Source: Russula earlei (taxonomy: Eukaryota; Basidiomycota; Agaricomycetes; Russulales; Russulaceae). From it: a stretch of DNA of 40,853 nt. Location: contig JAGFNK010000465.1 of assembly GCA_025769875.1 (NCBI GenBank), positions 1 through 40,853 on the forward strand. The letters are read 5' to 3'. The notes below the pieces were generated by a model, which worked only from the letters and a program-made list of their open reading frames with translations, was not told the origin of the DNA and made no database searches. Below are positions 1-8,355 of this stretch, piece after piece (position 1 is the stretch's first letter; each line of letters starts with the position of its first letter). The translations under genes were made by a program, and so were the position numbers.

Positions 1-385
1 GCTCTTCATCGAGCTCACCATAGAGAAAGGCAGTTTTGACATCTAGTCCACTGATGTGCCAGTTTTTGAGCACTGCGAGCGCAATCATCAGGCGGACTGT
101 CTCAAACCATACCACGGGTGAGAATATTTCGTCATAGTCAATGCCTTCTACTTGGGAGAAGCCTTTGGCGACTAGTCTGGCTTTTTTACGACCATCAGAC
201 TTAAGGTCGAATACCCATCTATTTTTAATAATTTTGCAATCCTTAGGAGGATCGACTAGTTCGAAGACTTTGCGTCTGCGGAGGGATTCCAACTCCTCGC
301 AACAAGCATTCTTCCACTCCTTTTGGAGTTCAGTTGGCATTCGCAGAATGTCCCTAAAGGTCCATTCGCGGAATCTTCGCAGGTG
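1..385 (-). pseudogene. copia reverse transcriptase, N-terminal part (runs off left edge)
   Basis: The minus frame is open from 385 to the window edge. It reads as the start of an RVT_2 reverse transcriptase, with the recognisable segments [32 protein letters not shown] and [15 protein letters not shown]. It is limited upstream by a TGA at 386-388, in a context where an arginine CGA would fit, so the frame probably once continued toward the integrase. Within the conserved SPVVRFET-type motif this copy has W for R (codon at 107-109), again a change explained by C to T at a CpG. There is no ATG because it is an internal polyprotein domain. The polymerase aspartates lie outside the window. Confidence 0.85.
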
Positions 386-576
386 TCAGGTGCTTCTGAA
401 ACCTAGTGGAACTGCTTGGGCGAGCAGATAGTTCAGAAATTTGACTCCCCCTTCCCTTGCTAGACGTAGAATGTCTTCTACCTCATCCTCAGAGGCATGC
501 GGCGGTTGATCATCAAGGACGACAGGAGGGTAAGGGGCCTGGTGTGGCCGATCCTGACATACTATCCTTACTGGAG

Positions 577-1868
577 CTACCGGGTTGGTTTTCTGTCATT
601 GTTCTCCATGTGTGTGTGCGCCGAACGTCTTTCTCCACTTCTGTGGGGGTGTCTGCGTTCACCATAGACGTTGCCAGGATGGGTAGGTACTTTCCTCAAC
701 CACTGAGACCTTCGAAGAGGTACAGGTTCTTCAACAGGAGGAGGGGACGGTGTAGGAGGGATGGGTGTTTGCTCATGATCCTCTTCCTTTGGCGCCTGTA
801 TAGGCTGCTCATCGTCCTCACTTTTGATTGTAGGGAATGGGTCGTCAACACCAGGAATGGTGTCTTCGATAGGTTGTTGCGGTAGTTCCTCACGTGGTTC
901 ATTAATCCGCGTGGTACCTTTAGTGCGCACTTTGTCGCATTTGGGGTACAGGGTCTCATTGTAGAGGGCGGTAGCATTAGTGTAAAGCGTATTATTTGGG
1001 AGCCTCATGAAGAGTGAGGCTTTGATCCCCTCAGTGTGACCAAGGTAGATCATTAGTTCGCTTTTCGGTGAAAGCTTATTGACTCGATGCTTTTCTGGTA
1101 TGTGCACATATGCACTGCAACCAAATACTCTGAGGTGTGAGATATCAGGGACCTCATTTTTTAGGACTTCGTAGGGTGTACGCCATTGAAGGCGTCTGGC
1201 AGGTGTCCTATTGTAACAGTGTGTCCCATGATTCACTGCAAATTCCCACCAGGAGGGAGGTAGACAAGCTTCAAGACGCATTGCTTGAGCTTTGTCCATT
1301 ACAGTGCGCATAAAGCGCTCTGCGCGTCCATTCTGTTGTGGAGTGTATGGGGCACTTTGCAGGATTTTAATTCCTTCATCCTTTAGGACGTTGTCAAAGG
1401 CCTCAGATTTGTACTCTCCGCCAGCATCGGACATCCACTCTTTAATTCCTGCTTTGTATTGGTTCTTGACCATTGCGAGGAATTGCTTGACGGCCATTAT
1501 GGTCGACTTTTTATTTTTTAAGAGTGTAATCCATGCATAGGAGGAATAATCATCAATGAAGCTGACGAAATTTCATACTTATGATACGACTTCACAGGGA
1601 AACTCTTTAGGTCCGAGTGAATGCACTCGAACGGCGCAGAAGCACGAGTTTCAGAAGGGGGGTGCGCAGATGCAGGCATCTTGCCTTGCGCACAGCCAGG
1701 ACATACCGGCTGTTCCTGAGGGATTTTCAGGTCTTCAGGGAGACCCTTGGTATGTGTCTTTGCACGTGTTACGACATCCTTAGATGGGTGGCCAAGGCGT
1801 CGGTGAATGACATCATAATCTACCACGTAGATAAGCGAATGCACTTGTGCGCTTTTCGATTGAGGCAT
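577..1868 (-). pseudogene. copia GAG-pre-integrase and integrase core, frameshifted
   Basis: Two overlapping minus frames together make one integrase. The upstream frame (about 1868-1570) has the zinc-binding-like start HRRLGHPS...CPGCAQGK and the first catalytic Asp in HSDLKSFP. A one-base shift near 1565 moves the reading to the frame with SFIDDYSSYAW, the second Asp in WMSDAGGEYKS, and the Glu in QQNGRAERFM. It then continues through RVFGCSAYVHIPE and YLGHTEGIKA to a stop at 577. A further shift separates this from the protease end of Gag at 1917, where WLDASIEKRTSAF sits in a third frame. The catalytic residues are retained but the chain is broken, so it is annotated as a pseudogene. Confidence 0.85.
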
Positions 1869-1916
1869 CTAACCAATACATGGTTTGACCCGGGAATAAG
1901 GGGTAAGAAGACAGAA

Positions 1917-3701
1917 TTATTCATCCGTCCTCTCGTAGGGAAATATTTTACTATTCCCTAGTGCATGCATCCCTTGTTGTAAAAACTCCCCCATAGATAA
2001 TATCTGAGTGTTTATTTTTGGAATATAGAGGACAGGAGAAATGCGCGTGACAACTGTTTTAGAGTTGACAGTGTGCCGAAGCAACACAGCGCCTTTGCCT
2101 TCCACATAGATTGTGTTATCGGCAGTTTTAACAGGGGATCTTTCGTGCAGCAGAGCCGGCGTATACTCAATAAAATCTTTTATTTCGAAGGTGAAGTGCG
2201 CTGATGCGCCAGAGTCAAGGAGCCATAAGGATCCCATTTTACTCAGGTCGTGCTTTCCTCTACATCTCGAACAATTTGTGTTACATTCACTATGCAGGGA
2301 ACTACTTCCTGCGCTAATTTGTACATTGTGTGATACAAGGGAACACTTATTAGACATATCTAGCCCGCTTTGGGGCTGGGGAGATGCTATAAGGTTTCTT
2401 AGCAAGTGAAAGGAGAGAGGAAGGTGCACGCACGCTTCGTTATCTTCGGGGTCGCTGCCCCAATCAAGCGGTTCATCCGACAGGGTTGGAGCACGCTCAG
2501 GGGTGGCAGCACCTTCTGGGATACCGTCATATATGTCGAATAAATCCGACATATTTGTTTGCGTGAAGTCGCCATCGTCCTGGTCCATAGGCTCAGGGAC
2601 AGGCGATGGTAGTTTGACTGCACTTGATGAGGCAGCGGATTGAGTCGAGATCTGCTGCTCGAGTGTCTTGACTGTCTGTATAGTGGGAGTTACCCCAAGA
2701 CTGTCAGCAAGATCAAGCGCTTTGTTTAAGGCCTTGTAAGGGCCGTGAGTGCGTTTGCGAGGGTCAGTCACAGTTGAGACGGTACGTTGTTGGATCCCCA
2801 AGGGACCCAGATGGGCGATAGTGGTAATGGTCGGGAGTGGGAGTGCGGCAACGTCCGCAATATGAGAGTGTCCGGGACCATGGCTGTGATCGGCTTTCTC
2901 CTTGCCTTTCCCTTTTCCTTTTCCGCCGCGCTTACCGCGCTGGCGCTTGTCCTTATCTTCATCACGCTTAGGCTTATTGCCTTGCTGCTGGGAAGAGAAG
3001 GAGGGGTCACCATGCTTGCGCTTCACAGCAGAGAGCTTCTGTGCACTGTGCTTCTTGCCAGTGCTTCGATTTATCTCAGTCTGGTGTTGAGAGACTATTG
3101 CCTCTCGTACGTCCTTGGGATTTAGGTCTTCAAGGGCATAGTTCTGAGTAACAATATGCACTAGCATTTCCCATTTCTGGGGAATAGCAGCAAGCATAAT
3201 GAGTGCCTGCAGGGTGTCAGGAATGACAAGGGAGGATGCAGTAAGGCGCTGGAATGCAGCGTGAATCCGATCCATTTGTGGGCCAGGATGTTGGCTTGGG
3301 TTTATGCGAATGGAGATGGCTTCTTTGAAGTCCTTATAGACACTAGTGGTGGTCGCCGTTCCATATAGAGTTTCAAGGCGATTCCAAATGGTCTCAGCGT
3401 TGTCCAGAGTCATAAGATCCTGCTGGATAGCGACGCTAGATCTAAGGACCATGTGGCCAACTGCCATGTCATTTCCTTTATGCCATTCTTTCAGGGCTAC
3501 TTGAGCAGCAGCTTGGGCAGCAATCTCTTCAGGAAGAGGCACCTGGGGAAGGCCAGGAAGGACTGGCATATCAAAGGTTCCATTGCAATAACCCCACAGT
3601 CCAACGGACATGAGGTAGGCTTTCATAGCCTTTGACCAGATACCGTAGTTCGCACCATCAAGGATGGGGACAACTGGGGCAGAGGGTTGAGACGACGACA
3701 T
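1917..3701 (-). CDS. copia Gag with aspartic protease domain
   Basis: A 594-codon minus-strand frame starts at the ATG at 3701 (MSSSQPSAPVVPILDGANYGIWS), a typical start for copia Gag of the UBN2/DUF4219 type. The middle carries a lysine/glycine-rich basic stretch (KRGGKGKGKGKEK) likely to bind RNA; I see no clean CCHC knuckle. Near the C-terminus LWLLDSGASAHFT is the catalytic motif of a retropepsin-like protease, followed by the usual LYIPKINTQILSMGEFLQQG. The frame ends at 1917, before the pre-integrase domain, where related elements continue in one polyprotein, so the stop probably reflects a frameshift. Gag and protease are themselves uninterrupted. Confidence 0.85.
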   Translation of the reverse strand: MSSSQPSAPVVPILDGANYGIWSKAMKAYLMSVGLWGYCNGTFDMPVLPGLPQVPLPEEIAAQAAAQVALKEWHKGNDMAVGHMVLRSSVAIQQDLMTLDNAETIWNRLETLYGTATTTSVYKDFKEAISIRINPSQHPGPQMDRIHAAFQRLTASSLVIPDTLQALIMLAAIPQKWEMLVHIVTQNYALEDLNPKDVREAIVSQHQTEINRSTGKKHSAQKLSAVKRKHGDPSFSSQQQGNKPKRDEDKDKRQRGKRGGKGKGKGKEKADHSHGPGHSHIADVAALPLPTITTIAHLGPLGIQQRTVSTVTDPRKRTHGPYKALNKALDLADSLGVTPTIQTVKTLEQQISTQSAASSSAVKLPSPVPEPMDQDDGDFTQTNMSDLFDIYDGIPEGAATPERAPTLSDEPLDWGSDPEDNEACVHLPLSFHLLRNLIASPQPQSGLDMSNKCSLVSHNVQISAGSSSLHSECNTNCSRCRGKHDLSKMGSLWLLDSGASAHFTFEIKDFIEYTPALLHERSPVKTADNTIYVEGKGAVLLRHTVNSKTVVTRISPVLYIPKINTQILSMGEFLQQGMHALGNSKIFPYERTDE

Positions 3702-3965
3702 AGTAGCTGTAAAGAGGCTTAGAGGTCGTCAGTAAGAGTATTTGTATTCATACAAGCCAACATAGTCTCCCCATAGGGTAGACTAGCTCGCCGCAGCATG
3801 CAGCCTTCAGGGATGCTTCGCCATTGTTGCAGCCAATGAAGGCGCATGGCTTGCAGGGCCCATAACCTGTTGCGCAGCATAGAGCGCAGCTAACAGGCCA
3901 AGCAACCCACCTTAGAGGTTGTGCTAAGTGCTCAACTGATATTGGGGTGTAGAGCGATATGTATA
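3702..3965 (-). other. copia 5' leader / candidate LTR segment
   Basis: This is 264 bases without a gene, upstream of the copia Gag start on the minus strand. It should contain the leader and perhaps the 5' LTR. I cannot mark LTR ends or a primer-binding site, because the second LTR lies outside the window and the pogo-like element abuts at 3966. Confidence 0.35.
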
Positions 3966-3990
3966 CTGTACTAATACGACCAACTCTTCA
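3966..3990. repeat. left terminal inverted repeat of the Ulp1-DDE transposon
   Basis: These 25 bases are exactly complementary to 8196-8220 and are preceded by TA. The heptamer CTCTTCA forms the inner end and recurs inverted at 4013-4019, a possible transposase-binding repeat. Confidence 0.95.
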
Positions 3991-4136
3991 GTCACGCGTC
4001 ACAAGCCCCCTCTGAAGAGAAGAGATATGGCTCAGGTCACAGGTCACAACCAATTATGAAGACTGTGACAAAAATCGTAAAAAGTTTCCTAAACGGGAAT
4101 ATTTATTTATTTATTTTTAAAAAGTACCTAAACTAT

Positions 4137-7100
4137 CTACTCGTTGTCCGTGTCGCTCCCATCATTCATGACCCAAAATTTGGAGGAATAGAGGATGTTT
4201 GCACGCTTCTTACGCTTACCACGTCCTTCTACAGCTTGAATAGCCTGAGTTGTATCAACTACCTCACCTTGAACGGACTCCATTGAAGCACACTCTGCAT
4301 CTGCAGTTGAAACAAGGCCACCTTCTTCTCCTGGTATGTACAGCTTGTCATTGTCATCGCAATCCATAGAGTTGGAGCATTCAAGTTGTGTATGTGTGGA
4401 AACAACGTCTGTCATGGGAACTTCGCTGTCATCACCATGAATATCAATAGCACTCTCTTCAAGGTCCTCCGCTTGTTCTTGTAGCACAGTAAGTGTAGGA
4501 GGTGCATGGTGGGGCACACCGCCTCGGGAACGTGGCTGTGTGATCTCTGCCCAAAACATCGGGTCCACTGTAACAAGCTCACGAAGTGCTTTTGATGCCT
4601 CACGACTGGTCAGGCTGGTGTAAGACAGGTTGAAATCTCCAGCCCTGCACATTTCCCAAGCCTGACAACGTCTTAATCAACAAAGCAATGCATAGATGGG
4701 AGAGCAAACTTACCTTCTTAATAATATCAGGCTTATTGAGAGCCTGATAAGCCATCCAAATCCAGTGTACAGTCCGATCCCGTAGTATTTTGATACTGGT
4801 ATCAAGTTTTACGTCTTGTACTGGGCGTCCAGCTTTGAGTTGACTAAGAACTTCACGGACCACATCTTCATGGGCTGATTTCTTGAGTGAATGCTTGAAA
4901 ATTCGCTGTAAGCCAACATCACAAGGCTGAAATAAGCCAGTCATGCCAGCAGGAATGAAGATAACAATGATAGACGCATGTTTCAAAGCCATCCAATCCA
5001 GGAATTCTTTGGAGCGATGGACTGACCAGCAGTCGATGAGCCACAAGGCCATTTGGTCGTAGTCCAGCCCAAGCTCCTTCCGGATGTTGTCAAAATAAGG
5101 TGCCAGCGTGATGTTCACGAAGTTTTGCATTGTCGCAATCGTGGACCAGTATGTAGTCGTCTTAGAGAGCTCAAAGAGGAATCCGGCCTTGTCCGACTCA
5201 TACCGGCTCCGTGCAGTGGGGCTAGGGAGTGACTTGTGATTCTGCCCTTTGTGGATGGCTTGAATGGGTAAAAGTCTGCCATGGTTCGTGACACTAGGAA
5301 AGATTGTGAGGGCACGTTTCTCCTCCGCACCAACAGTGGCAACTTGATTTGAACCAGACGATGCGTAAGTCATGTGGCAGCCCTGTGCCAAGACAACCTG
5401 AGTCTGATCGCTGTTGACGATCAGCGCTGATGGTATCATTTCATCCTTCACAACCCATGCTATTCGCAAGAATGCCTTCCTAAGGATCTCATCTGCATTT
5501 TCTGGGATCTTCCGGCCTGCACGTGTCGATCGCCGCATATTCCAGCCTAGCGCACGATGAAGGAACTTCAAGACAAATGCCTCAGAACATTGGAAGAGTG
5601 TGCCATCGGGTGATGGCTCCTTGAAGATTTTGGGTGCGCAATGTTGGAAATGAGCAATGATTAGCCCTCGGACAGTGTTCAAGGTGAGCGTGACAGATGC
5701 TTCACGAAGACCACTGATGTACTTTAATACCTCTGCTGTTGCGTCAGGATATTTTACCTGGGGCAAGGTGTTAGCTGGTGGTGATGGCAACTCCTGCAAC
5801 GCACCAGGACTCCAACCCTTGTTGTAAGGCCTCCTGGCGTCTTGCCCCTTGCCGCCCGCTCAAGAGTCTTTCCACTCCAGACTGGACGAACACCGGATCG
5901 ATCAATCCAACCACCAAGGGTTTGAGGGGCAAGTTTGTCGAAGAGAACAGGATCCTTCAACTTGAGTTCATGAACGATCTTGGTGGGTTTCATACTTGGA
6001 TGGTGTTTGGATACTCGGTCAATTATTGACCAAACGAGTGGTGACATCCAGTTTGTCAAGACAGCTTCTTTGTACTCGGTCACTCGCGGTCGTCCAACAT
6101 CTGTCCGCTCACGACGCTTGTCCTCTTTGAAAGCACGATTCGGACGTGTTGCTTCAGCCACATTCAATGACTGAAGATTGTTCTGAAATGAGCACCACCT
6201 TGGCTTTGATTATCTTGCCATTTGAGTCTCGCTTTCCCGACTTTATTTCACTAGTTATGTTCCTACTCCTGCATTTGCGCTGACGCTGCATTGCTCCTTC
6301 TGTTTTCTGTCGCTTGGCCTGTTCTGCACGTGCATCATCACCCACTTTCAACTGTTCCATGTTCTCCCTCCATTCCAAGGACATCCGTGCCTGATCAGCC
6401 GCTGCGACGTCAGCTGTAACAGGCTTGAAAAAGCTGTGTAATGATCCAGCCTTCACAATTGAGTGCCGTGCAGATGGGTCGTGTTTACGCTTCTTCACAG
6501 ATTCGAGGTCAGAGGGCCCAGCGGAGGATATGGTTGTGAAGTTGCATGATGTGGATGGGACATCGGGCCATCCAGTAACTATTGGTGAGTGTTCTGCAGG
6601 TATGGCGCGTGTGGGTGCATCCGTGGATATACCAATCCCTACTGTTGTTTGCTTCTGCAGGGGAGCCGTAACTACAGGAAAGAAGAAGCCTCCATCACCT
6701 GGAACAATACCAAATGTATAGATATGACCCCCAGGCGGGTCCTGGTCCGCTGGTCGCTAAGGAAATATCAGATTCAGCTTGCAGACACCTATTGACTTTG
6801 TAACTCACCAGCTCGAGGTCACGCTGTGCAACATGCATGAACATAGAGATCCTTTCTTCAGTGGCTGTGTCGGGTTGAAGGAGAGGTATTTGTGCAGGCA
6901 GGATAAAGTGTGCAGCCGCATTAGTCGCAAAGATGAGGCAGGAGTGGGTATCTTGTTGACGTGTTATTGGTAAGTCCTCCTCCGCAAACTCGTGTGGTAT
7001 GTGGGTATTGATCCACCATGCCACGGCAGCTTTCACCTCAGTATCATTGCCACCCAATGAGTCACCATATCGGATGGTTGACCGGGCAGCGTCAACTACG

Positions 7101-7936
7101 ACTGCAACCCAATGGTTGTTGTTGACATTTACAATCCCAACAACTGTCGTCCGTATACCATTTGCTAACTCCTCTCCAACATTCCGTAAATGGTGAGCTC
7201 CGCCGACCGCATTGTATGGGGTGGTATTTCTGGTACGATAGATCTGCACTATTTTATGAAAGAAGCTGAGATTCACAACCTCACAGAGGGACTGTGGATC
7301 CATTCCAGAGTGAGCAACATTCCATCGGAGAAGGTCGAGTTGGTGATTGCCGTGAGCAGTTGCCAACCAGTCCTGAGAAAGATAGCTCGCTAATTTAATG
7401 ACTGGTTCAGCTTCAGTAAACCCATGCACATCACCAGCCCAAGGGATGGCTAGGAACATAGCCTGTGCCTCTTCACATAGACGTCGCCTATCTGGCGAGC
7501 GGTAGGACGCTGCGGCAGTCCTCTCTTTCATCAGCCATAGCTCTGCGCTGCTCCACGGGCCTGTCACATACATGCGCAGCAAGGAGGTTTCCCTCCAGTA
7601 TGACAAGACCCAGAGTGGGAAGCGGAGTTTTCGAGCTGGGTGGGATGTGGGCACATGTGGATAACGGATGGACATCGAATGTGTCTCTAGAGCCTTTTGG
7701 TGTATATTGTCAAGAAGGTTATGGGATGGGATTGGCCACGTTTTTAGGACCTCTACGTTGTCGGTAAATGTAGGCAACTGTCCTGAGACAAAATGTGCTA
7801 TGTTCACTGTTGTTACGGCCATTCTCAGCTGCACAGGCATTGGAAAAGTGAGGATCTGAGATATAGCACATTTGGGATCTGGGAGGAGGGCTTGACGGAC
7901 ATCTATTGGGATGATAAAGCTGTTCAGTGCAGTCAT
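4137..7936 (-). CDS. Ulp1/C48 protease-DDE transposase fusion (spliced, one probable lesion)
   Basis: Read on the minus strand as four exons: 7936-6809, 6756-5805, 5757-4714 and 4661-4137. The introns are 6757-6808 (52 nt), 5758-5804 (47 nt) and 4662-4713 (52 nt), all GT-AG; the second has CTAAC as branch site. Exon 1 (376 codons) ends in a C48 protease domain with His275 (NNNHWVAVVVD), Asp292 (IRYGDSLGG), Gln327/328 and Cys333 (TRQQDTHSC). Removing intron 1 joins it in frame to exon 2, which has a basic linker (KKRKHDPSARHS) and SLHSFFKPV. Exons 2-3 carry a putative DNA-binding part and a DDE_1 core: NSDQTQV, LIDCWSVHRS and FQPCDVGLQRIFK. Exon 4 is acidic. The product would be about 1,215 residues. 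One extra base (or a very short intron) near 6165-6190 is needed to keep frame. The start is the first ATG after an in-frame stop. SUMO/ubiquitin-like protein cleavage is inferred from the family. Confidence 0.8.
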
Positions 7937-8195
7937 GGTTGTAGCTGCACGGTCCCAGGTATTCACTTGAAGCACGCAACAATTTTTTCGACAAGGTTTT
8001 AATGTTTAAATCCCGACTCACATCCCGACTCACACTCAAGTTGCATCATGTCAGACCGCTGTCCTGACGTTAGCGCATGTCACATGTTGCCTCTTGGCCC
8101 AATCAGGGCTTTGAAGAGATCTGAGATTTGTCACACAGTTTTCCCACCTTTGAAGAGTCGGTCGGTCATCAAAATCTGTCACATGTCACAAGCCA

Positions 8196-8220
8196 TGAAG
8201 AGTTGGTCGTATTAGTACAG
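8196..8220. repeat. right terminal inverted repeat of the Ulp1-DDE transposon
   Basis: Exact inverted copy of 3966-3990, followed by TA at 8221. TGAAGAG heptamers lie just inside at 8112-8118 and 8151-8157, plus the one at the TIR itself (8196-8202). Confidence 0.95.
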
Positions 8221-8340
8221 TAGTATATGTATACGGCCAGCGGCGTAAATATACATATACAGTTGCCTACTATCTATATACACTATATATACAGTTATAC
8301 GGTTGTTTATACAGTTATTGTATTACAAAATCTACTGAGC
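8221..8340. repeat. AT-rich TATAC-type repeat, probable hAT end
   Basis: Low-complexity DNA rich in TATAC and ATATAC words. Its segment near 8285-8325 resembles the inverse of 12380-12425 (shared core TTGTTTA then ACAGTTAT), so it may be the left subterminal region of the hAT element to its right. The exact end and target duplication could not be fixed. Confidence 0.45.
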
Positions 8341-8355
8341 AGAGCCATGCTTTTT

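Larger units (their letters stand above)
1..3965 (-). mobile_element. Ty1/copia LTR retrotransposon, partial and decayed
   Basis: On the minus strand the order is Gag, aspartic protease, GAG-pre-integrase, integrase core and reverse transcriptase, which is the Ty1/copia order (integrase before RT). The left edge of the window cuts the element inside the RT, so RNase H and the 3' LTR are not visible. The Ulp1-DDE transposon begins at 3966, so the 5' end of the element is either interrupted or adjacent there. Several frameshifts and at least one TGA break the polyprotein, so this copy is probably not autonomous. Family assignment rests on motifs; the boundaries are not proven because only one side is present. 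Confidence 0.85.
3966..8220 (-). mobile_element. pogo-like DNA transposon encoding a Ulp1 protease joined to a DDE transposase
   Basis: This 4,255-bp element is bounded by perfect 25-bp terminal inverted repeats beginning CTGTACTAATACGACC. It is flanked by TA on both sides (3964-3965 and 8221-8222), the target duplication of the Tc1/mariner-pogo superfamily. The only gene inside is the minus-strand Ulp1-DDE reading frame. Identical TIRs and a nearly intact gene suggest recent movement compared with its neighbours. It separates the copia element on the left from an AT-rich hAT end on the right. Confidence 0.9.

Noticed and set aside
6695..7975. Ulp1 protease as an independent gene ending at 6695
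   Set aside because: The last about 38 codons of that frame fall in a well-formed intron (donor GTGAGT, acceptor TTAG); splicing gives a much longer coherent frame.
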